64,000 bases of DNA from Perlabentimonas sp034003245 (GTDB lineage Bacteria > Bacteroidota > Bacteroidia > Bacteroidales > Tenuifilaceae): the NCBI GenBank assembly GCA_034003245.1, contig JAVEYY010000004.1:85594-149593 (forward strand), given 5' to 3'. This document shows positions 34,978 through 43,810 of this stretch, piece by piece. The position numbers were made by a program, and so were the translations under genes. The notes beneath the pieces were generated by a model, which made no database searches, was not told the DNA's origin, and was given only the letters and a program-made list of their open reading frames with translations. The number at the start of each line of letters is the position of its first letter. Position 1 is the stretch's first letter.

Positions 34978-35865
34978 ATGTTCGATCTTACTAAACGTTT
35001 ATGGCAATGGCTGGCCATGATTTTTCTTGCCTTAATCTGGGGCAGCTCATTTATTTTAATGAAGAAGGGACTAGTTGCCTTCTCCTTTACTCAAGTGGCT
35101 GCATTACGGATTTTCTTTGGATTTGTATTGCTGTTGCCGGTTGTGTTTAGGCATTTTGGTAAAATCAACAGGCAAAATGTAAAGCATATAGCCATTGTGG
35201 GATACGCAGGAATTTTCTTTCCGGCATTCCTTTTTGCTTTGGCGCAAACCCATATTTCGAGTTCCCTGTCGGGGATGCTTAACAGTGCAGCAACCCTTTT
35301 TGCGCTAATTGTTGGAATTCTGTTTTACAAAAACAAGCCCTCGGCAAACCAAACCATTGGAGTAATTATTGGATTTATTGGAGCTTTGGCGTTGATAACC
35401 GGAGGCGATTTTACCTCGGTTTTTGGTGTAAATTCTTATGCACTGTTTGTGCTTATTGCTACCATAGGGTATGGTATAAACGTAAACGAGGTTCGTTTCC
35501 GGCTCTCTAATATGAATGGAATACAGATTACTACCCTATCGTTTTTGCTTGTAGGTCCACCCGCAGGAATTATTCTATTCTTATCCGATTTAAACTCTGC
35601 ATGGCAATCGCCATATTTTTGGCAGAGTTTGTTAGCTGTACTAGTATTATCGACTTTTGGTTCAGTAATATCACTATTTGTGTTCAACAATCTGATTCGG
35701 CACACAAGCGCCCTTTTTGCCAGCTCAGTTACCTACATTATCCCGTTTTTTGCAATTCTTTGGGGTATATCCGATGGTGAAACAATAAATGTGTTTCACA
35801 TTATCGGAATTGTAATTGTTTTAATTGGTGTTTACCTGGTAAACAGGAGAAGGGCTAAGAGTTAG
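34978..35865 (+). CDS. EamA/DMT-family transporter
   Basis: The 295-residue inner-membrane protein has about ten membrane helices in two EamA repeats (about 12-135 and 150-290). Landmarks are ALIWGSSFILMKKGLVAFS at the start, ISSSLSGMLNSAATLFALIVGIL in repeat 1, and SALFASSVTYIIPFFAILWGI plus HIIGIVIVLIGVYLVNRRR in repeat 2. DMT transporters export amino acids, metabolites or drugs; the substrate cannot be predicted. It is divergent from the sensor kinase and converges with the bat operon. Confidence 0.9.
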   Translation: MFDLTKRLWQWLAMIFLALIWGSSFILMKKGLVAFSFTQVAALRIFFGFVLLLPVVFRHFGKINRQNVKHIAIVGYAGIFFPAFLFALAQTHISSSLSGMLNSAATLFALIVGILFYKNKPSANQTIGVIIGFIGALALITGGDFTSVFGVNSYALFVLIATIGYGINVNEVRFRLSNMNGIQITTLSFLLVGPPAGIILFLSDLNSAWQSPYFWQSLLAVLVLSTFGSVISLFVFNNLIRHTSALFASSVTYIIPFFAILWGISDGETINVFHIIGIVIVLIGVYLVNRRRAKS

Positions 35866-35870
35866 GTTTG

Positions 35871-36629
35871 TTATATAAGTTCAATATTTTCACTCTGAAT
35901 CCAACCCTTATTGCCATCGGCAATCCGAATCTCAACCCACTGCCCTACGGCCTTTGTAATAATAACTTTTGTCCCCGAGTGCAGTATAAAAAGTTCCTTT
36001 CCTGCTTGGCCGGGCGAGCTTTTTACTGTAACAACGGGTTGAAAAATAATTGCCTCGTCACGTAGCGATACCCTGTGCTTTTCCTGAGCACTGAATACCG
36101 AGGATAAAATAAAGATTGTGAGGGTGATAATTCCCAAGAGGAAAGAAATGCGCTTGGTGTAAGGACTTATAGCGAACCAAAATACTAGCGCTATTGCAAA
36201 GGTTATGGTTAACCAGAATAAGCTAGCCCAGGCCCATCCATTGGACGATAGCATGCCTCTAACCGATCGATACCATTTAGTTAGAAAAAAAACAGGTAGA
36301 GTTTCAATCCGATCAACAGTAAAATTTCGGGCATACTCCAAGTTATACTCAATGTCCTCGCTGTTAGGCTTAAGCCTAAACGCTCTCTCGTAATTTAGAA
36401 TGGCATATGCAATGCGGTTTAGCTTAAAATATGCATTTCCAAGATTATAGTACAGCTCCGCATTGTGATATCCACTATCGACTAGGGTTTGATACAGTTC
36501 TGCAGCTTTATTGAAATTACCCTCAATATAGCATTCATTAGCTTTAATTAGCAACGAATCGGACGAAGTATTGGCTTTAAGGCCAAAGCTGAGAACCGAG
36601 AGTAATATTATAAGGTTTACCTTTTTCAT
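35871..36629 (-). CDS. batE: BatE: TPR and SH3-like domain protein
   Basis: This 252-residue protein is the last gene of the Bat operon. It has a signal peptide (KKVNLIILLSVLSFGLKA), TPR repeats (about 20-100: ECYIEGNFNKAAELYQTLVD, AELYYNLGNAYFKLNRIAYA), two membrane helices (about 140-185) and a C-terminal SH3-like domain (SSPGQAGKELFILHSGTKV to GWIQSENIEL). In Bacteroides fragilis the Bat proteins were linked to aerotolerance; the mechanism is unclear. The start lies 27 bp from the end of batD. Confidence 0.85.
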   Translation of the reverse strand: MKKVNLIILLSVLSFGLKANTSSDSLLIKANECYIEGNFNKAAELYQTLVDSGYHNAELYYNLGNAYFKLNRIAYAILNYERAFRLKPNSEDIEYNLEYARNFTVDRIETLPVFFLTKWYRSVRGMLSSNGWAWASLFWLTITFAIALVFWFAISPYTKRISFLLGIITLTIFILSSVFSAQEKHRVSLRDEAIIFQPVVTVKSSPGQAGKELFILHSGTKVIITKAVGQWVEIRIADGNKGWIQSENIELI

Positions 36630-36656
36630 GATTTCAATTCGTATTCAACATTCAAC

Positions 36657-38474
36657 CTATTTGATAATCCCTTCAAGTTTTGAAATTAGGGCGATTGAGT
36701 TCTCGTATAGCTCAGTCATTTGCGATTGCTCCCCTTTGGGGGCATACCTGGCGTATTCGCAAGTCGAAATAATTCGCAGGAACTCTTCAATATCAGCATC
36801 TAGAACATTTTTGCTCAACAGATTCACCCTTGCGCTATCGCTAGAGAGATTTGCCACAGGAATGCTTAATTTATCCGATACATATCCCCACATAGCTCTT
36901 AGCAATTCCTCGTAGAAATGCTCTGCATCGGCTTGATTGAGGTATCCTTTTGCTTGTTTAAGCCTCTTGTTGGCCACTTTATTTGCTTTCCGGGTACGTA
37001 TTAGGGCGATATTACCTTTCAGCTTTCGCTGATGCTGTAACCACCAAAAAAGCAACCCGAAAAGGCCAATTAAAGTAGCAATGTAGATGTAATACCTTGA
37101 ACTACCATAAAGCAATTTGCCGTTTAGCTTGAGATTAAAATCATTTCTAATAAACCGAATATCTTGCCCAATAAACCGAATATCTTCTCGCCCAAACCCA
37201 ACCATTGGAGTTGTTTTGGCTTCACTACCATCGGGTTCCACACTCAAACTTAGCGATTTGGATTTAAGGGTGATATACTTTTCCTGTACTGGATCAAAGT
37301 AAGTAAACTCAACATTTCCCAAATCGAATTTTCCTGGACCCCTAGGAATGGCAACGTATTCAAACACTCTAGATCCTGTTGCACCCTGCGAAGTAGTTGT
37401 TATGCGATCGGTAGTTTTGGGGTCGAAAATCTCGAAGCTGTTCGGAAAAACGACTTTAGGAGTCTCAATTAATCGGAGATTTCCGCTACCGGCCACCCTA
37501 ATTTTCAGATTTACCGCCTCGTTGGTTTTTAGCTCGGTTTTGTCGAACTCTGCCTCCATGTTGAACTTACCCACAGCACCAGTAAATGAGGTTGGGGCAT
37601 TTGGTGGTAAATCTCTTACCTTAATAGTTGTGGGTTTGCTGGTTAACCTCCTTCGCACTGTTTGATACGATCCAAAGAAATCATCGAATACCGAACGTGG
37701 AGCACCTCCCCTCTGCTGAATCACGGCAATAATTTCAAATGGTTCAATAGTAATATCACCCGTGCGTTGTGGAAAAAGCAGATACTTTTTCAGCACTCCC
37801 ATATGGTAAATTACTCCATTTACGTTAACGCGCTCAAATTGAATATTATTAGGGGTTTCAACATCCTGACTCCAAAACCCATTAAACGAAGGAAATTTTG
37901 GTTCATCAAATCCGGCAATATTTTGCCGGGTATAGATGGCAACGGTTGCAAGAATGGGTTGACCTCTGTATGCTAATTTTTTATCAAAATCAACGGTCAC
38001 AAATACATCGTCGCCCGATTGCTCTTCGGCTGGTTGTGATCTCATACCCTGGCTCTGTTGTGAACGCGTTGTTGGTGATTGACCTGTGGTTCCCTTTACA
38101 ACTTCTATGGTGATGGGATCCGATTTTTGCTCCCGTTTCGAAACCGTAGCGCTAGCTGGATCAATGGTGAATTTACCCTCCTGGGTTGCTTCAAGAATGT
38201 ACGTGTAAGTAAACTCGTATGTCTGTGTCATCTGCCCATTAACAATCTGAATGCTGCTGCTCGATGAGGTACTTGGGCCAGCAAGTATGTAAAAACTATC
38301 AAACGAAGGGGGATTAAACTCCTGTGGTCTAGCATTTAGCTTATACACAACCCTAAACTGCTCCCCTAGTGCTACCACATTGGGTGCCGACACTGAGAAT
38401 TCCACATCTTGTGCTACAATGCCGGCACAAGATGAAATGAAAAGCAATACGGATAAAACTCTTTTAGTAAGCAT
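36657..38474 (-). CDS. batD: BatD: large periplasmic protein with C-terminal membrane helix
   Basis: I choose the ATG at 38474 (605 residues) because it starts a good signal peptide (MLTKRVLSVLLFISSCAG) and leaves a 10-bp gap after batC; an in-frame ATG at 38501 would overlap batC. The mature protein is a chain of Ig-like beta domains (VEFSVSAPNVVALGEQFRVVY at the start; FVTVDFDKKLAYRGQPILA near residue 155; FNMEAEFDKTELKTNEAVNLK near 310), then a membrane helix (YIYIATLIGLFGLLFWWL) and a cytoplasmic helical tail of about 110 residues. BatD is the largest Bat component and probably works with the von Willebrand proteins BatA and BatB at the inner membrane. Confidence 0.88.
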   Translation of the reverse strand: MLTKRVLSVLLFISSCAGIVAQDVEFSVSAPNVVALGEQFRVVYKLNARPQEFNPPSFDSFYILAGPSTSSSSSIQIVNGQMTQTYEFTYTYILEATQEGKFTIDPASATVSKREQKSDPITIEVVKGTTGQSPTTRSQQSQGMRSQPAEEQSGDDVFVTVDFDKKLAYRGQPILATVAIYTRQNIAGFDEPKFPSFNGFWSQDVETPNNIQFERVNVNGVIYHMGVLKKYLLFPQRTGDITIEPFEIIAVIQQRGGAPRSVFDDFFGSYQTVRRRLTSKPTTIKVRDLPPNAPTSFTGAVGKFNMEAEFDKTELKTNEAVNLKIRVAGSGNLRLIETPKVVFPNSFEIFDPKTTDRITTTSQGATGSRVFEYVAIPRGPGKFDLGNVEFTYFDPVQEKYITLKSKSLSLSVEPDGSEAKTTPMVGFGREDIRFIGQDIRFIRNDFNLKLNGKLLYGSSRYYIYIATLIGLFGLLFWWLQHQRKLKGNIALIRTRKANKVANKRLKQAKGYLNQADAEHFYEELLRAMWGYVSDKLSIPVANLSSDSARVNLLSKNVLDADIEEFLRIISTCEYARYAPKGEQSQMTELYENSIALISKLEGIIK

Positions 38475-38484
38475 AATTGTAGTA

Positions 38485-39198
38485 TTACCAATTCTTTTCA
38501 ACTTTTACTTTGGCCTGTCGTGCCTGTTCTTCACGAACCTTTTCCTGAATCTTCTGCTCGTTGTTTTGTATCGCCTCAAGCATTCTTCGGGCATCTTCGG
38601 GCGATATTTGCTGCTCTTTTTGCTGCTGTTGTTGATCCTGTTGATCCTGTTGATTCTTATCTTCGTCTTGTTTATCCTGCTGATCTTTGTTATCCTCCTT
38701 ATCCTGATCCTTATTTTGATCCTGTTTATCCTCATTTTTATTCTGAGAATCCTGTTGCTGCTGCTGTTGAGTTAGCATTCGCTGAGCCTGAGCTAAGTTA
38801 TACTTGGTTTCCATATCGCTTGGATTATTCCTGAGTGCATTCTTGTATGCTTCGACACTCTCCTCGAATTTTTCCTGCGAAAAATAGTTGTTTCCCAGAT
38901 TATGGAAAATTTTGGCTTTTGTAGTAGGATCTAAATTGATATTGGCCAGATTATCAAAAATCTGGGTCGATTCTTCAAATTTATCCTGCTTATAAAGAGC
39001 ACCCCCTAGGTTAAAGCTACCCTTTATCGATGATGGATTATTATCTAATGCTGAACGGTACGATATCTCCGAATCGAGAAATTCTCCCTTTTTAAACTCT
39101 CTATTTCCTTGTCGTATGGCCTTTCGCTCCGATTGCGCAATGGCAATAGTGCCCCCAAAGATTAGTATTGCTGCTAGTATTATTGTAAAGCGTTTCAT
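38485..39198 (-). CDS. batC: BatC: TPR protein with a charged low-complexity tail
   Basis: The 237-residue protein has a signal peptide (MKRFTIILAAILIFGGTIAIAQ), about three TPR repeats (residues 30-145; YRSALDNNPSSIKGSFNLGG, AKIFHNLGNNYFSQEKFEES, YKNALRNNPSDMETKYNLA) and then a tail made almost only of Gln, Asp, Lys, Asn and Glu (about 148-200). The tail produces long open frames on other strands that are not genes. BatC is a standard component of the Bat operon and is thought to form a periplasmic complex with the other Bat proteins. Confidence 0.87.
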   Translation of the reverse strand: MKRFTIILAAILIFGGTIAIAQSERKAIRQGNREFKKGEFLDSEISYRSALDNNPSSIKGSFNLGGALYKQDKFEESTQIFDNLANINLDPTTKAKIFHNLGNNYFSQEKFEESVEAYKNALRNNPSDMETKYNLAQAQRMLTQQQQQQDSQNKNEDKQDQNKDQDKEDNKDQQDKQDEDKNQQDQQDQQQQQKEQQISPEDARRMLEAIQNNEQKIQEKVREEQARQAKVKVEKNW

Positions 39199-39241
39199 AT
39201 TTACATCCTTTATTCTTAGTAACCAATCTATTTTAGTTTTT

Positions 39242-40282
39242 TTAATTCACTTTCGAATTATCACCAAATAGATTTAGCCTTTGGATTAACCTATTTCTTC
39301 TTTCAAGTATTAGAAATTCAATTATTAAAAGCACAAGCGCTAAACCAAAAAGATATTGGAACTGATCGTCGTACTCTGAAAAAACCTTCTCCTTAAACTC
39401 CACCCGCTCAAGGCGATTAATCTCCTCAAAAAGAGGAAGTAAACCAATTTGACTATTAGTAGCACGGATATATTTACCACCACCGGTTATGGACATTTTC
39501 GACAGGGTTTCTTCGTCTAATCGGGTAACCACAACATTTCCATCTTTATCGCGTAAAAAATCTTGATTTCCCTTGCTCGTTGGAATAGGTGCGCCCTGTG
39601 GCGAACCAATGCCAATGGCGTGCACCATAATGCCCCTCTCGTTAGCCCTTTTGGCTGCATCAAGGGGATCATCTTCGTGGTTTTCGCCATCGGAAATAAC
39701 TATTATCACCTTGCTGGTCTCCTCCTGTGGACTAAATGAACTGGCAGCCAGATTAATAGCAGCGCCTATTGCTGTTCCCTGCTTGGGGACCATACCTGGA
39801 CTAATTGACGATAGGAACATTTTAGCAGAGGTATAATCGTTAGTAACGGGTAGTTGAACGTATGCATCGCCTGCAAAAACGATTAATCCAATTCGATCGT
39901 TGGTAAGCTGGTCAACCAGTCGCGAAATGGCCTGCTTTGCTCTCTCGAGTCTGTTTGGCTGGATATCCTGCGAGAGCATGCTGTTGGACACATCAAGGGC
40001 TATAATGATTTCAATACCTTTTCGTTTTACCTCGGTAAGCTTGGAGCCAAACTGTGGACGAGCCAAACCAACAACCAGTGATATGAAAGCTACCAGAAAG
40101 ATTGAAAATTTAATCCATCCCCTCTGGAACGATACGCCGGGCATAAGCTGGCGGATTTGTTCCAGATTTCCAAATCTATTGAGACTCTCCTTTCGGATAT
40201 ATGACGAGAAAACATATAGCCCAACCATCACTGGGATGGCCAGGAGTATATAAAGATATTCGGGACTAGCAAATCGAAACAT
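39242..40282 (-). CDS. batB: BatB: von Willebrand factor A protein
   Basis: This 346-residue inner-membrane protein has two N-terminal membrane helices (about 8-28 and 58-75), a von Willebrand A domain with the metal-binding MIDAS motif DVSNS (D97-x-S99-x-S101) plus the downstream Thr and Asp (QGTAIGAA, VIVISDGENHED), and a C-terminal helix (YLFGLALVLLIIEFLIL). It is a paralogue of batA just upstream. vWA domains bind partner proteins through a metal ion; the MIDAS residues are intact. Confidence 0.9.
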   Translation of the reverse strand: MFRFASPEYLYILLAIPVMVGLYVFSSYIRKESLNRFGNLEQIRQLMPGVSFQRGWIKFSIFLVAFISLVVGLARPQFGSKLTEVKRKGIEIIIALDVSNSMLSQDIQPNRLERAKQAISRLVDQLTNDRIGLIVFAGDAYVQLPVTNDYTSAKMFLSSISPGMVPKQGTAIGAAINLAASSFSPQEETSKVIIVISDGENHEDDPLDAAKRANERGIMVHAIGIGSPQGAPIPTSKGNQDFLRDKDGNVVVTRLDEETLSKMSITGGGKYIRATNSQIGLLPLFEEINRLERVEFKEKVFSEYDDQFQYLFGLALVLLIIEFLILERRNRLIQRLNLFGDNSKVN

Positions 40283-40374
40283 AATTAAATAAATTAGTAC
40301 AGTTAAGACCTTTTACAAAAAAATGATAGCTTGAATAAACACTAAACATTTACCATTTAACATTTAGCATATAC

Positions 40375-41367
40375 TTAGGGAACGCTTCGTAAAACTGTTG
40401 TTCGCAGGAGTAAATCGAGCCCAAGCAGCAAAATGGCCAAAATTGCAAACAACGCGAACTCTTCGCTTTTACGGGTTGTTTCAACCATCTCAATTTTTGT
40501 TTTCTCGAGCTGATCAATTTGCTCGTATACCTGCGCCAAGCCTTTACCATCGGTAGCCCTAAAGTATTGACCACCAGTTAAACTGGCAATTTCTTTCAGT
40601 ACATCCTCGTCAATTTCCACCTTCATATCTTGCATTCGGGTTCCAAAAGGAGTCTGCATTGGAAAAGGTGCAGTACCATGTGATCCCACACCAACAGTGT
40701 AAACCCTTATACCAAATGTTTTTGCAATATCGGCAGCAGTAAGTGGCGCTATTTCGCCCCTGTTATTTACCCCGTCGGTAAGTAGAATTACAACCTTACT
40801 TTGCGCATCGCTTTCTTTCAGCCGGGCTACGGCTGTGGCCAATCCTACTCCAATGGCTGTTCCATCTTCAATAAGCCCCATTTTGATATCCTTAAACTGA
40901 TTGGCTACAGTTCGCAAATCGGTTGTAAGGGGGCACATGGTGAAGCTTTCGCCAGCAAATATCACCAGTCCAATCCTATCGTTTCGGCGACCCGAAACGA
41001 ATTGAATGGCGATTTCCTTTGCTGCCTCAAACCTGTCAGGTTTGAAATCCTGCGCCAACATACTGGTTGATATATCGAGGGCGATCATAATATCGATACC
41101 CTCAGTCTCAATATTTTGGGTAACGTTAAACGACTGAGGACGAGCCATCACTATAATAATAAGGGAAATGGCTAACATTCGGAGGGCAAAAGGCAAATGC
41201 CTTAAGTATACTCTTATTGATACCGGCGCTCCACCAAATGGCATTAGAGTGGACATTTGCAGGCTTGCCCGCGAATCCTTTTGCCTAAATATGTACCAAG
41301 CTACAAATGCTGGAATTAGCAAGAGTAGGTACAGCATTTTTGGATGTGCAAAGCTTAATCCGCTCAT
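40375..41367 (-). CDS. batA: BatA: von Willebrand factor A protein
   Basis: The 330-residue protein has the same plan as BatB: N-terminal membrane helices (about 10-27 and 58-76), a von Willebrand A domain with MIDAS DISTS (D98-x-S100-x-S102), EDGTAIGVGLATA and VILLTDGVNNRGE, and a C-terminal helix (LFAILAILLLGLDLLL). Its start overlaps the end of the preceding gene by 4 bp (ATGA), so translation is coupled. A 92-bp gap separates it from batB. Confidence 0.9.
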   Translation of the reverse strand: MSGLSFAHPKMLYLLLLIPAFVAWYIFRQKDSRASLQMSTLMPFGGAPVSIRVYLRHLPFALRMLAISLIIIVMARPQSFNVTQNIETEGIDIMIALDISTSMLAQDFKPDRFEAAKEIAIQFVSGRRNDRIGLVIFAGESFTMCPLTTDLRTVANQFKDIKMGLIEDGTAIGVGLATAVARLKESDAQSKVVILLTDGVNNRGEIAPLTAADIAKTFGIRVYTVGVGSHGTAPFPMQTPFGTRMQDMKVEIDEDVLKEIASLTGGQYFRATDGKGLAQVYEQIDQLEKTKIEMVETTRKSEEFALFAILAILLLGLDLLLRTTVLRSVP

Positions 41368-42434
41368 TTCTCTTTTGTATTAGTGGGTTCAACGGGTAAA
41401 GCCTTTGTCGTATTCTCAGATGTGTTCTCATTTGTCGGCGTATCTTCAACTACTTCCTTATCAACCTCTTCAACCTTGGTGTCGTTAACAAAGCGAAACC
41501 CAAAGTTTAGTCCTGCTTCATTCTCGGCGACGTTGGGAGTGTATTTAGCAAATTTTACTAAATCGGCAAGCGAAAGTGTATCCTGCAAATCGTTGAGCAA
41601 TTTTGCATCTACTGCATCCATCCCTATTAAGCTGCGAATTGTTTCATGCGTGGTTTGCTCCATTGCTGGTACATCAAACCTACCATCAATATAATTTCTG
41701 ATGATATCGGTAAGAAACGATTGGTATTGCTTGTGATTTTCTGTACTCCACAACTTTTGCTCTTTTATCTTCTCTAACTCTCTAAGGGCAATAATGTGAG
41801 GAGGTTCGGCTGGTTTGGAGTTGAAAAATACGGGTTCACCTTTTTTCCTTTTTATTAGGTAGTATACAAGCAAAGCAATAATTGCAAAAACAAGCAAGCT
41901 GCCACCAATCCAAGGTGCAACCTCGGCAAATGTTACTGGTTCTGCCATAGGCAACTTGATATCGTAGATAGTGGCAATTGTGCTATCGGGCGGTAAGGTG
42001 TTTACCAAAAACCAAATGGGCAAAGTTTGTGCTGTATCTTTTTCTTCTCCAATTGAAAAGGGGAGTCTGAAAGGTGGAATTCTGTAGTAACCAGCATCAA
42101 ATGATGTTAGTTTTAGTCGATACGTGTATTCATTATCACCCGTTTTTTTGGTTAGGGTATCTATAGTTGGACGACCCAGAATCTCAATCCCAGTGATAAG
42201 GGTATCGGAGAAGTATGGAAACTGCACAGCGTAACCATCGGGTAGCGAAGCCTGTATGGTCAGCTCAACATGATCGCCAATTAGAATACTATCGGCCGAG
42301 AGCTGTGCCTGAAAGCTGAATGTGGGCCGCTGCGAATAGGTTGAGTGCAATGCACCTGATAGCAATAACAAAGCTGCAATCGCAATCCCCTTTTTAGTTA
42401 ATAGCAAATATTTATGTAATTGTTTCATTGCCAA
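41364..42434 (-). CDS. Bat-operon membrane protein (BatD-like N-terminus, DUF4381-like C-terminus)
   Basis: The 356-residue protein has a signal peptide (about 1-34, ending HSTYSQ), a periplasmic Ig-like domain (about 40-165) similar in style to BatD, one membrane helix (about 180-200, WIGGSLLVFAIIALLVYYL) and a cytoplasmic helical region with NHKQYQSFLTDIIRNYIDGRF, which resembles the DUF4381 tail found in this position in many Bat operons. The last 30 residues are Thr/Glu/Asn-rich. A second Met two codons in (42428) is an alternative start. It sits between the DUF58 gene and batA, with a 4-bp overlap with batA. Confidence 0.75.
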   Translation of the reverse strand: MAMKQLHKYLLLTKKGIAIAALLLLSGALHSTYSQRPTFSFQAQLSADSILIGDHVELTIQASLPDGYAVQFPYFSDTLITGIEILGRPTIDTLTKKTGDNEYTYRLKLTSFDAGYYRIPPFRLPFSIGEEKDTAQTLPIWFLVNTLPPDSTIATIYDIKLPMAEPVTFAEVAPWIGGSLLVFAIIALLVYYLIKRKKGEPVFFNSKPAEPPHIIALRELEKIKEQKLWSTENHKQYQSFLTDIIRNYIDGRFDVPAMEQTTHETIRSLIGMDAVDAKLLNDLQDTLSLADLVKFAKYTPNVAENEAGLNFGFRFVNDTKVEEVDKEVVEDTPTNENTSENTTKALPVEPTNTKEK

Positions 42435-42443
42435 AAATCAGTT

Positions 42444-43331
42444 TTATGCACGCTGCTTAAATAGCTTGATTAGCGGTTTAACGTAATCTTCATTGGTTGC
42501 AATGCTAACCGAATCGACTTTGCAGCGCGAGAATGTTTGCTTAAGCGATAACCCTGTATCGCACCACCACTTGTTGTAGGATTCGCGCACCGATTTACTG
42601 GAGGTATCAATCCATGTGTAATTCCCGGTTTCGGCATCTTTCATTTTCACCAGACCAATTGGTGGTAGCTCAACCTCGCGGGGATCATAAATCCTTACCC
42701 CCACCACATCGTGCTTATTGCCTGCAATGGTTAGGGCATTGGTAAAGTTTGGTGTAACGCTGTTGGGCATAAAATCCATAAAATCGCTGAGGATAAAAGT
42801 AGTACACCGTTTCTTTATGGCATTAGTTAAGTACCGCAACGCTTCGGCCAAATCGGTTCCCTCGCTTGTTGGAGTAAAGTTTATTAGCTCGCGAATTATA
42901 TGTAATGTGTGAGTTCTACCCTTTTTGGGAGGGATAAACTTTTCCACCTTATCGCTAAACATTAGAACGCCAATCTTATCGTTATTTTGAATGGCCGAGA
43001 AGGCCAATACTGCCGAAATTTCAGTGATCAGGTTCTTTTTTAGCAGATTTGTGGTACCAAACATGCGCGAACCGCTCACATCTATTAAAAGCATAACAGT
43101 TAGCTCCCGTTCTTCCTCAAAAACTTTTACAAAAGGCTGGTTAAAACGAGCCGTAACGTTCCAATCGATATTGCGGATATCGTCGCCATACTGATACTCA
43201 CGCACCTCGCTAAAAGCCATACCCCGCCCCTTAAAGGCGCTATGGTACTGCCCAGCAAAAATCTGACTCGAAAGTCCCCGGGTTTTTATCTCAATCTTGC
43301 GAACTCGTTTTAGTAATTCAGATGCTTCCAC
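42444..43331 (-). CDS. DUF58 domain protein of the Bat/MoxR operon
   Basis: The 295-residue protein shows the DUF58 signature GMAFSEVREYQYGDDIRNIDWNVTARFNQPFVKVFEEERE followed by a von Willebrand-like core with LLIDVSGSRMFG (MIDAS DVSGS) and FILSDFMDF. DUF58 proteins are regular partners of MoxR ATPases. No signal peptide or membrane helix is seen, so it is cytoplasmic. The end is 9 bp before the next gene of the operon. Confidence 0.9.
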   Translation of the reverse strand: MEASELLKRVRKIEIKTRGLSSQIFAGQYHSAFKGRGMAFSEVREYQYGDDIRNIDWNVTARFNQPFVKVFEEERELTVMLLIDVSGSRMFGTTNLLKKNLITEISAVLAFSAIQNNDKIGVLMFSDKVEKFIPPKKGRTHTLHIIRELINFTPTSEGTDLAEALRYLTNAIKKRCTTFILSDFMDFMPNSVTPNFTNALTIAGNKHDVVGVRIYDPREVELPPIGLVKMKDAETGNYTWIDTSSKSVRESYNKWWCDTGLSLKQTFSRCKVDSVSIATNEDYVKPLIKLFKQRA

Positions 43332-43389
43332 AGTTTTTCGTTTTTTGGTTCCGAAGACACTGATTTATACTCCAAAAATATTAATGCGA

Positions 43390-43809
43390 TTATCCTTTTT
43401 TCATTCTTGTAACCACAGTAACAAACCATTCACCTTTCAACAGTTCAACCTCATATTTCTTTCCCTCAACCACTTCAATCCACTTAAGGTTTTTGCTCTT
43501 CCCATATTTTGCGGTCAAGTCTTCCTTTAAGCGGTTAAACAGCCATGTGTTGTACATTCGCGAAACCGAGGTGCAGTAACCCTCGGCGTTTAGCATAAAA
43601 ATCAGAGTTTGTTCCTCAAAGGTGTTCTCGAACTTTATAAAACTTCTGTCATAATTAAATATCTCCTTTGCAAAAGCAAAGCCCTTTAACTCCATGTTAA
43701 CCTTTGCCCTTATCTCGTCCTTATGCAGCCCTATGTAATTCTGGCCATAGCCCAAAACCGATAGCATTACTAATGATGCAGCTGCAAGAGTCCGAAATTG
43801 GGTAATCAT
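43390..43809 (-). CDS. Small secreted protein of unknown function inside the Bat operon
   Basis: I choose the ATG at 43809 (139 residues), giving a signal peptide (MITQFRTLAAASLVMLSVLGYGQ). An upstream ATG at 43824 would overlap moxR by 14 bp. The mature part has an alternating strand/helix pattern with SRMYNTWLFNRLKEDLTAKYG and KKYEVELLKGEWFVTVVTRM near the end. I do not recognise the family. It lies between moxR and DUF58, a place usually without a gene in the Bat operons I know, and may be a periplasmic accessory. Confidence 0.7.
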   Translation of the reverse strand: MITQFRTLAAASLVMLSVLGYGQNYIGLHKDEIRAKVNMELKGFAFAKEIFNYDRSFIKFENTFEEQTLIFMLNAEGYCTSVSRMYNTWLFNRLKEDLTAKYGKSKNLKWIEVVEGKKYEVELLKGEWFVTVVTRMKKG

Positions 43810-43810
43810 G

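Noticed and set aside
38380..38834. Leu/Ile- and Pro-rich open frames opposite batC/batD
   Set aside because: Artefacts of the repetitive Gln/Asp/Lys codons of the BatC tail.
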